Source: Microtetraspora fusca
Lineage (GTDB): Bacteria > Actinomycetota > Actinomycetes > Streptosporangiales > Streptosporangiaceae
Direction of reading: 5' to 3'
Assembly: GCF_001570365.1 (NCBI RefSeq)
Contig: NZ_BBYK01000038.1
Location: 170,787-234,786, forward strand
DNA: 64,000 nucleotides
The notes under the pieces were generated by a model. That model was given only the letters and a program-made list of their open reading frames with translations. It searched no databases and was not told where the DNA came from. The translations under genes were made by a program, and so were the position numbers. Shown here piece by piece: positions 24,452-33,115 of this stretch (the stretch's first letter is position 1; every line of letters begins with the position of its first letter).

Positions 24452-27136
24452 GTGACTGACACGCGCCCATCCCCTCACGTACCGGGAGCGAACCCGGGCG
24501 AACCGCACGATCCCTCCGAGGACGCGCCCACCGGAGTGATCGGCCGCATCACCGGGGAGTGGCCGCCGCAGCCCGCCGCCCCCGGCGACGGCACACCCGG
24601 GGACGCCCCGGAGCCCGAGCCGCCCGCACGGCAGCGCTGGGCGGCCACGCCGTCGGGAGGCCACTTCGGCGCCTCCCAGGAGCCGCCGTCGACCGGGCAC
24701 TTCGCGTCCTTCGGCTCCGCGCCCGCGTCCCCGGCCGAATCGGCTGGCCCGCCGCCCTCCGCCGGCCCGGCAGGATGGGCGGGCTCTTCCGGCTCGGTCA
24801 GGTCTGGCGATCCGGCGGGCTCGGCCCCGGCGCCGTCCGGCATCGGACCGTCCCATCCCGGCGCCTCTGAGCCGGGCGCCGCGCGTCCGTCCGGCTTCGC
24901 GACCGGCGCGGAGCGCTCAGGCTCTCCGTCGTCCGGTACGGATTCCTCGGCGGCCCCCGCCCCGACGACCGGCCTCTCGGGAGGTCACACCGGCCCGCCC
25001 GCGTTCGGAACCGGCTCCTCGGCGGCTTCCACGTCCGGAAACGGCCTCTCGGAGGCCGCCCCCTCTGGAGACGGCTTCGCGGGAACCTCCGCGTCCGGAA
25101 ACGACTTCGCCAGCTCCCCGTCCGGGAACGGCTTCTCGGGAACCTCCGCGTCCGGAAGCGACTTCGCGGGTTCCCGGTCCGGGAACGGCCTCGCGGGAAC
25201 ACCCGCCCCCGGATCCGGTGCGCCGGAACCCGCGTCGCGATCTGGAGCGTCCGGATCCGATGCGCCGAACCGGCCCGAAGAGTCCTCCCTGTCCCCCTCC
25301 TTAGAGGCGTCGCCCGCGCCCTCAGCCGCCCAGTCGTTCGCCAAGCCCGAGACGGCGTCTCAGGGCTCGGCGGCCGAGAGCCCGGCGACGGCCCCCGAGA
25401 CCTCCGCCGACCTCGGCGCCGAGCACCGGCCCCTGCCCAAGCGCCGTCCGCGCTCGCCGAGGGCCGACGCCGCGCAGGCGACGGGAGCGCCCGAGCCGGC
25501 CTCCCAGGGCTTCGACTACTTCTCCAGCGGCCGCCCGGCGGACGCGGGAACGCCTCCCATGTCCGGACCGGCCGCCCCGTCCGAGGAGAACCTCTTCGGC
25601 GGATCCGCCCAGGGCCCGTACGCCGCGCCCACACCGGACCTGGCCGCGCCCACGGACGATCCGATCCCGAACCCCTTCGCGGCGCCTGTGCAGGACACCT
25701 CCACCGCGGCGCCGCCCATGCCCGAGCGCCTGCCGCAGCGTCAGCGCCGCGGCTCGGCCATCTACGGACAGGCGCCGACGCAGTCGATGCCGGCCGTCCC
25801 GGCGGCTCCGGCGGCTCCGCCGGCCCAGCAGCAGTGGCCCGAGCTGCCCGCGGACCCGTGGGACCCGTGGCGCCGGGCCGAGCACGAGATGCCGCAGGGC
25901 CTCGCCGTGCCGGGCACCGCGCAGCCTCCGGCCGCCGCGCCGGCCGCGCCCGCTCCTCCGGCCCCCGCTCCCGATCCGCTCCCGCTGCCCGCGTGGGCTC
26001 AGGCGCCCCAGCAGGCGTCGCCGTACGGGCCCGGGTCGGCGTCCGGGTTCGGCGAGGCGCGGCCTCCGGCCGGGTGGGAGGAGCAGGAACTCGAGGAGGA
26101 GCCCGCTCCGCGTCCCAAGCGACGCGACCCGTACCTGGACAACGTCAAGTTCCTGCTGATCGCGCTCGTGGTGACCTCGCACGCGATCCGCCCGACGGTC
26201 GGCGCGGACGCCAACCGCGCGCTGTACATCTTCATGTTCTCGTTCCACATGCCGCTGTTCGTGATGATCAGTGGCTATCTGTCGAAGAACTTCTGGAACT
26301 CGAACGCGAAGACGAACAAACTCGTCGACACGTTCCTCGTGCCGTACGTGATCGTCCAGTTCGGTTACGCCGCCCTCCGCGTCGCCTTCGGGCACAAGTG
26401 GAGCGTCTCGATCCTCGATCCGTACTGGCTCAACTGGTATCTCATCGCCCTGTTGTTCTGGCGATTGTCCACGCCCGTGTGGAAACGGATGAGATATCCG
26501 TTGCTCACCGCGTTGGTCGTCTGCCTGATCTCCGGACTGTCCCAGCTCAGCGGTGATTTCAGCATCGACCGCGTGTTCGGCCTGCTGCCCTTCTTCGCGA
26601 TGGGCCTGGTGCTCAAGCCCGAGCACTTCGACCTGCTCCAGCGCACCTGGGTCAAGATCGTCGGCGGGGTCACCCTGCTGGTCTGGGCGGTCGCGGTCTA
26701 CATCCTCGCGCCGCGCCTCAAGCTGGGCCTGTGGTACTTCAACGCCAGCTACCACGACCTGCACATGACGTGGTGGTACGGCATGGGCTTCCGCCTGGTG
26801 TTCCTGGCGGGCGTCACCGTGATCTGCTTCAGCGTCATGGCCCTGGTGCCGCGGCGCCAGATGTGGTTCTCCGAGCTCGGCACGCGCACGCTCTACGCGT
26901 ACCTGCTGCACGGCGTGCCGGTGATGATCGGCAAGGAGATGGGCTGGCTGAAGGTCTCGTGGCTGGAGGGGCCCCTCGGCGTGCTGGCCGTCCTGACCGG
27001 CAGCTTCGTGCTGGCGACTATCCTGTGCCTGCCGATCACCCGCACCCTGTTCAAGTGGATGCTGGAGCCGCGCCTCGCCTGGCTCTACCGCAGGCCCAGG
27101 AAACCGGTGGAGCCACAGCCGGAAGTTCAGCGGTAG
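24452..27136 (+). CDS. Membrane acyltransferase (acyltransferase 3 family) with very long disordered N-terminus
   Basis: 894 residues. Residues 1-560 are low complexity: Pro/Ala/Ser/Gly-rich, with a run of SGNGFSGTSASGSDF-like repeats at about 195-260. Residues 560-880 are the acyltransferase 3 (OafA/YrhL-like) core: YLDNVKFLLIALVVTSHAIR with the family histidine, MFSFHMPLFVMISGYLSKNF, then about eight more spans. These enzymes O-acylate envelope glycans. The GTG at 24452 gives the first in-frame start; there is no strong ribosome binding site (TTTCCTCCC). An alternative, shorter start cannot be excluded, because the N-terminal part has no recognisable domain, yet its codon use is coding-like throughout. 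200 bases downstream of the LCP gene, same strand. Confidence 0.8.
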   Translation: MTDTRPSPHVPGANPGEPHDPSEDAPTGVIGRITGEWPPQPAAPGDGTPGDAPEPEPPARQRWAATPSGGHFGASQEPPSTGHFASFGSAPASPAESAGPPPSAGPAGWAGSSGSVRSGDPAGSAPAPSGIGPSHPGASEPGAARPSGFATGAERSGSPSSGTDSSAAPAPTTGLSGGHTGPPAFGTGSSAASTSGNGLSEAAPSGDGFAGTSASGNDFASSPSGNGFSGTSASGSDFAGSRSGNGLAGTPAPGSGAPEPASRSGASGSDAPNRPEESSLSPSLEASPAPSAAQSFAKPETASQGSAAESPATAPETSADLGAEHRPLPKRRPRSPRADAAQATGAPEPASQGFDYFSSGRPADAGTPPMSGPAAPSEENLFGGSAQGPYAAPTPDLAAPTDDPIPNPFAAPVQDTSTAAPPMPERLPQRQRRGSAIYGQAPTQSMPAVPAAPAAPPAQQQWPELPADPWDPWRRAEHEMPQGLAVPGTAQPPAAAPAAPAPPAPAPDPLPLPAWAQAPQQASPYGPGSASGFGEARPPAGWEEQELEEEPAPRPKRRDPYLDNVKFLLIALVVTSHAIRPTVGADANRALYIFMFSFHMPLFVMISGYLSKNFWNSNAKTNKLVDTFLVPYVIVQFGYAALRVAFGHKWSVSILDPYWLNWYLIALLFWRLSTPVWKRMRYPLLTALVVCLISGLSQLSGDFSIDRVFGLLPFFAMGLVLKPEHFDLLQRTWVKIVGGVTLLVWAVAVYILAPRLKLGLWYFNASYHDLHMTWWYGMGFRLVFLAGVTVICFSVMALVPRRQMWFSELGTRTLYAYLLHGVPVMIGKEMGWLKVSWLEGPLGVLAVLTGSFVLATILCLPITRTLFKWMLEPRLAWLYRRPRKPVEPQPEVQR

Positions 27137-27196
27137 TTCCGCATGGATTAACGCGCCACATCCGGGCGCGACGGGATGAGACCCCAGAGTCGACAC

Positions 27197-28357
27197 ATGA
27201 GGGTATGTGTCGGCACGATCGTCCACCACCCCGAGGACGCCCGGATCGCGCACCGCCAGATCCGGGCCCTGCTCGACGCGGGGCACCAGGTCACCTACGT
27301 CGCCCCGTTCACCCACTGCAACGTGACGCCGTCGCCGGAGATCCGTGCGGTCGACGTCCCCCGGGCCGTGGGCCCGCGGCGTCTCAAGGCGCTCCGAGCG
27401 GCGCGGGCCGCGCTGGCGAAGGGCTGCCGGGACGCCGACCTGCTCCTCGTCCACGACGTCGACCTCCTGCTCGCGCTGCCCCGCCGCAGGCCGGTGACCG
27501 TCTGGGACGTCCACGAGGACACGCGCGGGGTGCTGGAGGGCGAGGCGTACCTGCCCGGGCCGCTGCGCCCGGTGCTGCCCCGGCTGATCGGCGCGCTGGA
27601 GCGGCGGGCGGAGCGCCGTCTGCACCTCATCCTCGCCGACGAGTCGCTGCGCGCCCATTTCCCCGGCGGCCACCCGGTGGTGCCCGACCACACCGACGTC
27701 CCCGCCACCGCGGCCGCCACCGGTGACGACCGGCTCGTCTACCTCGGTCGCGTCTCGCGGGCCCGCGGCGCCGCCGAGATGATCGAGCTGGCCCGCCGCC
27801 TGCGGCCGCACGGGATCCGGCTCGACCTGATCGGGCAGGCCGACGCCGGCGTGCGGCCGCTGCTGCGGGACGCCCAACGGGAGGGCCTGCTCGACTGGTT
27901 CGGGCACGTCCCCAACGCGCACGCGCTGCGGATGGCCGAGGGGGCGCTGGCGGGGCTGTCCCTGACGCACGACGTGCCCGGCTTCCGCGACTCCACGCCG
28001 GCGCGGGTCGTCGAGTACATGGCCCGCGGCCTGCCTGTGATCACAACGCCGCTGCCGGGCCCGGCCTCGCTGGTGACCGGGACCGGGTGCGGACTCCTGG
28101 TCCCGTTCCCAGGCGCGATCGCGCAAGATGGCGCGGGCCACGATCCCGTGGACACCGTGGAGGCGGCCGTGCGGGCCGTCCTCGCCCTCCGGGACGATCC
28201 CGCGGCGCGCGCCGCGATGGGCGCCCGGGGACACGCCGAGGCGCTGCGCCGGTTCCACTGGCCGGTACGCGCCCCCGAGTTCGTGGCCCAGCTCGAACGC
28301 TGGGCGCGGGCTCCGCACCCCGCCGCCCGCCCCAGCGGGCAGGCCCTCCCCGCCTGA
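27197..28357 (+). CDS. Glycosyltransferase (GT-B fold, GT4-like)
   Basis: 386 residues from ATG 27197, which gives the proper N-terminal strand MRVCVGTIVHHPEDARIAHR; an in-frame ATG 21 bases upstream (27176) adds seven residues. The nucleotide-sugar half begins at DRLVYLGRVSRARGAAEMIE, and the segment DVPGFRDSTPARVVEYMARG followed by LPVITTPLPG matches the GT4 donor pocket. It follows the acyltransferase gene on the same strand by 60 bases, so it may share its transcript. Donor and acceptor are unknown; context suggests an envelope glycan. Confidence 0.85.
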   Translation: MRVCVGTIVHHPEDARIAHRQIRALLDAGHQVTYVAPFTHCNVTPSPEIRAVDVPRAVGPRRLKALRAARAALAKGCRDADLLLVHDVDLLLALPRRRPVTVWDVHEDTRGVLEGEAYLPGPLRPVLPRLIGALERRAERRLHLILADESLRAHFPGGHPVVPDHTDVPATAAATGDDRLVYLGRVSRARGAAEMIELARRLRPHGIRLDLIGQADAGVRPLLRDAQREGLLDWFGHVPNAHALRMAEGALAGLSLTHDVPGFRDSTPARVVEYMARGLPVITTPLPGPASLVTGTGCGLLVPFPGAIAQDGAGHDPVDTVEAAVRAVLALRDDPAARAAMGARGHAEALRRFHWPVRAPEFVAQLERWARAPHPAARPSGQALPA

Positions 28358-28451
28358 CCAGGGACCCGGGCCGGCCGTACGAGATGTCGATGAGGCGCCG
28401 AGCGTGCGACCGGCTACCGCCCGGGGCCCCGGGCTTGTTCTACTGGGAGAC

Positions 28452-29186
28452 GTGAGCAGCCATCTCATCCAGGGACGCCGGATCGACATGCCGGTACGGA
28501 TCAGGGACGCGTCCGTGGGCGCGGCCACCTACCTCGTGCGAGCCGACGCCGCCCGTGCCGTGATCGCGTACTCGGGACTGGACGTGACCGAGGTGCTGCC
28601 CGGCAAGGCCGCCTGCACCCTGGTGTTCGTGCAGTACCGCGACGGCGATCTGGACGCCTACCACGAGTTCGGCATGGCGTTCCTGATCCGGCCTCCGGAC
28701 TCGGGCCGCCCGCCGGGACGGGGGCTGTTGGCGGGACTGAAGGACGTCCGTACGGCCGGCTCCGGCGCCTTCGTCCACTGGCTGCCGGTCGACCAGGGGT
28801 TCACGCTGGAGGCGGGCCGCCGCATCTGGGGCTTTCCGAAGGAGCGGGCCGACATCGACCTGCGGCTGGCCACGCCGTACAAGCGGTGCGTGCTGCGCAG
28901 GGACGGGCGGCTGGTGCTCGACCTGCTGATCCGCCCCGGCGTCCCGCTCCCGCCGGGCGGGCTGGCCGGGGTGGACGCCTACTCCCACCTCGACGGGGTC
29001 ACCCGGCGGATCCCCTGGAGGGCGCACGCGAGCGGGCTGCGGGCGCGGCCCGGCGGCGCCCTGATCAGGCTGGGAAACCACCCGATCGCCAAGGAGCTGA
29101 GCGAGCTCGGCCTGCCGGGCAGGGCCCTGATGACGGCGACCGCCGATCACGTGACGATGTCCTTCCAGGACGCCGTCGCCATGTGA
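28452..29186 (+). CDS. Acetoacetate decarboxylase family protein
   Basis: 244 residues from the GTG at 28452 (GGGAGAC just upstream). The family core is present: VLPGKAACTLVFVQYRDGDL, AYHEFGMAFLIR and the lysine segment RIWGFPKERADIDL. In acetoacetate decarboxylase two adjacent lysines form the active site, one as the Schiff base and the next to lower its pKa; here the second position is Glu (PKE), so classical decarboxylation is doubtful. Related proteins of the ADC superfamily catalyse aldol or dehydratase chemistry. The open frame continues 108 codons upstream but overlaps the preceding glycosyltransferase gene and is not coding there. Confidence 0.75.
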   Translation: MSSHLIQGRRIDMPVRIRDASVGAATYLVRADAARAVIAYSGLDVTEVLPGKAACTLVFVQYRDGDLDAYHEFGMAFLIRPPDSGRPPGRGLLAGLKDVRTAGSGAFVHWLPVDQGFTLEAGRRIWGFPKERADIDLRLATPYKRCVLRRDGRLVLDLLIRPGVPLPPGGLAGVDAYSHLDGVTRRIPWRAHASGLRARPGGALIRLGNHPIAKELSELGLPGRALMTATADHVTMSFQDAVAM

Positions 29187-29228
29187 TCGGGCGCGCCGCC
29201 GCCGTTCGACGTACGGTTCGCCGCGACG

Positions 29229-29930
29229 TCACCGTCGGGCGGCCAGGACGCGCGCGCCGGCGACGGCCAGGCCGACGCCCTCCAGGCACGCGCCCGCGAC
29301 CTCGAACCACTCGCTGCCGACGATGAGCCCGGCCACGTGCAGCACGGGCCAGGCGAGGACCGCGGCGGCGGCCCAGACCGGGACCACGCGGCCGCGGAGG
29401 AAGGCCAGTCCGAGCAGCAGCGTCCCGACCAGGTTGCCGAGCACGAAGAGGAGGAACACCCAAATCGTGGACGGGTCGTTCTGGGAGCCGTCGAGGACGG
29501 CCGCGTAATCCGCGGCGTTCCCCGGGTGCTCCACCATCGCGAGCGTGACGTTCCCGGCTAAGGCGATCCCGAAGTAGCAGATGTACCCGGCGCCCATGAG
29601 CAGCGCGCCGACCCAGCCGAGTTTCCGGCCCCGGTCCACGAGGAGCCCCCGGGCGCCGATGACCGCCGGGACCATGAGCAGGCACCCCAGCAGCGCGGCG
29701 ACGGTGCTGAGGCGGATCAGGCCGGGATGGGCCTCGGCCAGGGCGAGCGCCTCCGCGCCGGTGCCGTCGCCTCCCCCGGCGCGTGTGGCCCACGCGTACG
29801 CGCCGTTGGAGACGGCCAGCGCCCACGGCGCGGTGAACATCGCGAGGGCCGGCGCGATGCCGGGCCGCGGCGGGTTCGCCGTCGGCGACGTGCCGGAGGT
29901 CTGCTCGGACGGGGGCAGGGACGTTTCCAT
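29229..29930 (-). CDS. Six-span membrane protein of unknown function
   Basis: 233 residues; the ATG at 29930 has AAGGAG six bases upstream, so starts further up are rejected. Six hydrophobic segments are visible (ALAMFTAPWALAVSNGAYAW; LSTVAALLGCLLMVPAVIGA; VGALLMGAGYICYFGIALA; STIWVFLLFVLGNLVGTLLL and two more). The N-terminal 30 residues are Pro/Thr/Ser-rich and cytoplasmic or exposed. It is downstream of a smaller membrane protein gene with 19 bases between them, forming a two-gene operon opposite a two-component system. I do not recognise a named family beyond general similarity to actinobacterial DUF4386-like proteins. Confidence 0.65.
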   Translation of the reverse strand: METSLPPSEQTSGTSPTANPPRPGIAPALAMFTAPWALAVSNGAYAWATRAGGGDGTGAEALALAEAHPGLIRLSTVAALLGCLLMVPAVIGARGLLVDRGRKLGWVGALLMGAGYICYFGIALAGNVTLAMVEHPGNAADYAAVLDGSQNDPSTIWVFLLFVLGNLVGTLLLGLAFLRGRVVPVWAAAAVLAWPVLHVAGLIVGSEWFEVAGACLEGVGLAVAGARVLAARR

Positions 29931-29949
29931 GATTCTCCTTGAGACGTGA

Positions 29950-30300
29950 TCAGGCGCGGGCACGCAGCGCCGGGGCGACCAGCGCGACGCCGGCGAGGGT
30001 CAGGACGACGCCGAGCGCGGCGACGGCGCGTGCGGGGCCCGGCACGCCGTCGGCGAAGAACGCGGGCACGGCGCTGAGCCCGGCCAGGAGCCTGGTGACG
30101 ATCACGAGCACCGCGCCGGCCCGGCCGCCGCGCCAGGCGAGCACGACGCCGACCAGGGTGAGCACCCCGAGGACGGCACCCACGACGGCCACCGCGAACG
30201 GCGGGTTCTCACCGTCGCCGAACGGCATCGTCACGACGTCGACGAGACCGAGCAGACCGGACAGGATCAGCCCGGCGACGAGAGTTCGGGAGCGGTTCAC
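29950..30300 (-). CDS. Small membrane protein, four spans
   Basis: 116 residues from the GTG at 30300, which follows AAGGAGGGCCGC, a strong ribosome binding site; the 45 codons of open frame further upstream are not used. Four hydrophobic segments fill almost the whole protein (TLVAGLILSGLLGLVDVVTM; FAVAVVGAVLGVLTLVGVVL; VIVTRLLAGLSAVPAFF; AVAALGVVLTLAGVALVAPA). Likely co-transcribed with the next gene at 29930. It diverges from the sensor kinase gene, so it may be a target of that two-component system. No function can be assigned. Confidence 0.65.
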   Translation of the reverse strand: MNRSRTLVAGLILSGLLGLVDVVTMPFGDGENPPFAVAVVGAVLGVLTLVGVVLAWRGGRAGAVLVIVTRLLAGLSAVPAFFADGVPGPARAVAALGVVLTLAGVALVAPALRARA

Positions 30301-30466
30301 GCGGCCCTCCTTGGGTGGACGGATCTCTTCATGTCCGCAGTGTCCGCGCGTCGCACAGGCGCGCGGATCGGTGCCGCCCCGGGACCTCGCCACGTGCCGG
30401 CCCGGGTTCCGATCTCCGTGCTGCCACGTATTCACGGGCCCCGTCCGCCGGGCCTACGGTTGGCAC

Positions 30467-32449
30467 GTGCCGTCTCCCCGCGCCCTCGCGTACGCCGCGG
30501 CGGTCGGCGTGTGCGGGCTCGCGGGCGCCGGGGCGGTGCTGGCCGGGCTCGCCGGCGGCGGGGACGCCGTCGCCGCGTTCCTGATCGGCGCGGCGTTCGC
30601 GCTGCCTTCCGTCGTGCTCGGCGTGGTGGTCGCGGTGCGGCGGCCGGACAGCGCGGTCGGCCTGCTGCTCGTGCTCGTCGGCGCGACCGCGATGTGGCTC
30701 GGGGTCGGCCAGCTGTACTCGCTGGCGGTCGTCCGGCGGCCGGGCCTGCCGCTCACCGAGCTGTACGCGGCCGTGTCCGAGGGCGACTGGATGTTCCTGT
30801 ACGTCCCGGCCGCGCTGCTCATGCTCGTCTTCCCCGACGGCCGCCTGACGGGACCACGCCGGCGCTGGACCGCCGCCGGGTTGCTCGCCGTCGCGGCGCT
30901 GTTCACGGTGATCGCGGCGTTCGACCCCGATCCGTACCCGCCGCCCTTCCAGCACACGCCGCACCTCCTGCGGGTGGCGGAGCCGTACCTGTCGTTCCTG
31001 AACGCGGTCGGGATGGCGCTGCTGCCGGTCTTCCTCGGGCTGCTGGTCGCGTCCGCGGCCGCGATGGTGCTGCGCTACCGGCGGGCGACCGACGTGGTGC
31101 GGCGGGCGCAGCTCAAGTGGCTCGCGCTCGGCGCCTCCGTCCTGCCGCTGACGCTGCTGTTGTGCTGGGCTGGGTACCTCTTCACCGGCGGCGCCGACCT
31201 GGCCCTGATCGGCCTGGCGGCGACCGCCCTGACGGTTCCCGCGGCGACCGCGATCGCCGTGCTCCGGCACGACCTCTACGACGTCGACCGGGCGATCAGC
31301 GCCGCCGTCACGTACGGCCTGGTGACCGCGATCCTGCTGGCCTTCTCGACCGCCGCCTCGTTCGTGGTGGGTCTCGGCGCGGGCCGGGCCTCACCGGTGG
31401 CGGCCGCGGCGGCGACGGCGGTGTGCGCGGCCGCGCTGGCGCCGCTGCGCGTACGGCTCCGGCGTTGGGTGGACCGGCGCTTCTACCCGGCACGGCAGGC
31501 CGCCCTCGCCGCGGTCGAGGACCTGCGCGCCCGTACGCACGCCGGCCAGGCGCACCCCGAGCAGTTGGAGGAGACGCTGCGCGCCGCGCTGCGCGACCCG
31601 GAGCTCCGGGTCGGCTACCGGGTGCCGGGCGAGACCGGCCTGGTGGGCGCGTCCGGCGATCCCCTGCTCCCCGGCTCGGCCCACGTGGCCCCGGTGCGGC
31701 TCGGAGGGCACGACATCGGCGCGATCGTCCGCGGCTCGACCGGCAGCCGGGAGCTGCTGCGCGAGGTGGCGTCCGCGAGCGCCCTGCTCGTCGAGGTGGT
31801 ACGGCTGCGCATCGAGGTCAGCCGGGCGCTCGACGAGGCCGAGGCCGGACGCGCCCGGCTGCTGCGCGCGGGGTACGAGGAACGGCGGCGGCTCGAACGC
31901 GACCTGCACGACGGCGCCCAGCAGCGCCTGGTCTCCCTCGGCATGGCGATGCGGCTCGCCCAGCGCCACCTGACCGACGGAACGGTGGACGTCGACGGCC
32001 TGCTGGACCGGTGGGTCGCCGAGCTGGCCGCGGCCGTCGCCGAGCTGCGGCAGATCGCGCACGGCCTGCGTCCGAGCAGCCTGGACGACGGGCTCGGCGC
32101 CGCGCTCGCCCTGCTCGCCGGGACGGCGCCGGTGCCCGTGACGCTCGACGTCGCCGACGGCGACCTGCCCGACGACGTCGCCACGACGGCGTACTACGTC
32201 GCGAGCGAGGCCATGACGAACGCGGTCAAGCACGCCGCGCCCACCGCGATCGGCGTCCAGGTCAGCCGCGCGGACGACGGGGTGACCGTACGGATCAGCG
32301 ACGACGGCCCGGGCGGGGCCGTGATCCGCCCCGGCGCGGGCCTGGCGGGACTGGCCGACCGTGTCACGGCGGCAGGGGGTACGCTCCGGCTGTCCAGCCC
32401 GACCGGCGGCGGGACCCTGGTGGAGGCGGTGCTGCCATGCGCGTGGTGA
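30467..32449 (+). CDS. NarL-family sensor histidine kinase with polytopic membrane sensor
   Basis: 660 residues from GTG 30467. About eight membrane spans occupy residues 1-310, with LVFPDGRLTGPRRRW between spans, as in many actinobacterial orphan-sensing kinases. The HisKA_3 dimerisation helix has RRRLERDLHDGAQQRLVSLG with the phospho-accepting His at about residue 481; the ATPase has the N-box in SEAMTNAVKHA and G-boxes ISDDGPGGAV and GLAGLADRVTAAGGTL. TACGGT sits 6 bases before the GTG and no Shine-Dalgarno site exists, so the message is probably leaderless. It overlaps the response regulator gene by 13 bases. Signal unknown. Confidence 0.9.
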   Translation: MPSPRALAYAAAVGVCGLAGAGAVLAGLAGGGDAVAAFLIGAAFALPSVVLGVVVAVRRPDSAVGLLLVLVGATAMWLGVGQLYSLAVVRRPGLPLTELYAAVSEGDWMFLYVPAALLMLVFPDGRLTGPRRRWTAAGLLAVAALFTVIAAFDPDPYPPPFQHTPHLLRVAEPYLSFLNAVGMALLPVFLGLLVASAAAMVLRYRRATDVVRRAQLKWLALGASVLPLTLLLCWAGYLFTGGADLALIGLAATALTVPAATAIAVLRHDLYDVDRAISAAVTYGLVTAILLAFSTAASFVVGLGAGRASPVAAAAATAVCAAALAPLRVRLRRWVDRRFYPARQAALAAVEDLRARTHAGQAHPEQLEETLRAALRDPELRVGYRVPGETGLVGASGDPLLPGSAHVAPVRLGGHDIGAIVRGSTGSRELLREVASASALLVEVVRLRIEVSRALDEAEAGRARLLRAGYEERRRLERDLHDGAQQRLVSLGMAMRLAQRHLTDGTVDVDGLLDRWVAELAAAVAELRQIAHGLRPSSLDDGLGAALALLAGTAPVPVTLDVADGDLPDDVATTAYYVASEAMTNAVKHAAPTAIGVQVSRADDGVTVRISDDGPGGAVIRPGAGLAGLADRVTAAGGTLRLSSPTGGGTLVEAVLPCAW

Positions 32450-33078
32450 TCGGCGAGGACTCGGCGCTGTTCCGCGAGGGGCTGGCCCGCCTGCTCGAGG
32501 ACGCGGGGTACGACGTCGTGGCCAAGGCCCAGGACGCCCCCGGCCTGGTCGCCGCCGTCGACGCCACGGCCCCGGATCTGGCGATCATCGACATCCGGAT
32601 GCCGCCCGATCTCACCGACGACGGTGCCCGCGCGGCGCGGCGGATCCGCGCCGCCCATCCGGAGCTGGGGATCGTCCTGCTCTCGCAGCACGTCGAGTCC
32701 CGGCACTCCGTCGAGCTGGTGTCCAGCGGGCGGTTCGGCTACCTGCTCAAGGACCGGGTCCTCGACGTCGACGACTTCCTCGACGCGCTCCGGCGGGTGG
32801 CGGCCGGCGGCTCCGCCCTCGATCCCGAGGTCGTCTCCCGCCTCATCGGCGCGCACCGGGCGAGCGACCCCCTGCGCTCGCTGACCGCCCGGGAGCGCGA
32901 GGTGCTGGCGCTGATGGCCGAGGGCCGCACGAACGTCGGGATCGCCCGGAGGCTCTGGCTCACCGACCGTACGGTCGAGACCCACGTCAGCTCGATCCTC
33001 ACCAAGCTCGGCCTGTCCGGGTCCGACGAGGACCATCGCCGCGTGCTCGCCGTCCTCGTCTATCTCAACCGGTCGTGA
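32437..33078 (+). CDS. NarL/FixJ-type response regulator
   Basis: 213 residues. The receiver domain shows the acidic pair in VVIGEDSALFREGL, the phospho-acceptor Asp in LAIIDIRMPP and the conserved Lys in YLLKDRV. The LuxR-type DNA-binding domain is at about 145-205: SLTAREREVLALMAEGRTNV, then RRLWLTDRTVETHVSSILTK. The ATG overlaps the kinase gene end, so kinase and regulator are co-translated partners. Targets may include the divergent pair of membrane-protein genes, by position only. Confidence 0.93.
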   Translation: MRVVIGEDSALFREGLARLLEDAGYDVVAKAQDAPGLVAAVDATAPDLAIIDIRMPPDLTDDGARAARRIRAAHPELGIVLLSQHVESRHSVELVSSGRFGYLLKDRVLDVDDFLDALRRVAAGGSALDPEVVSRLIGAHRASDPLRSLTAREREVLALMAEGRTNVGIARRLWLTDRTVETHVSSILTKLGLSGSDEDHRRVLAVLVYLNRS

Positions 33079-33091
33079 GGAGCCGGGTCCG

Positions 33092-33115
33092 GCCGATCGT
33101 GTCTAGACGATCGGC
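33092..33115. terminator. Bidirectional hairpin between convergent response regulator and glycosyltransferase genes
   Basis: GCCGATCGT and ACGATCGGC form a perfect 9-bp stem around a 6-base GTCTAG loop. The stop codon of the minus-strand gene falls in the loop and the response regulator stop is 14 bases upstream, so it would serve both. Confidence 0.6.

Noticed and set aside
22696-24462. 588-codon minus-strand frame
   Set aside because: Antisense to the LCP domain, which has all family residues; product is Val/Leu/Gly-rich shadow.
25322-28528. 1068-codon minus-strand frame
   Set aside because: Arg/His/Gln-rich product antisense to the acyltransferase and glycosyltransferase genes; no domain or ribosome binding site.
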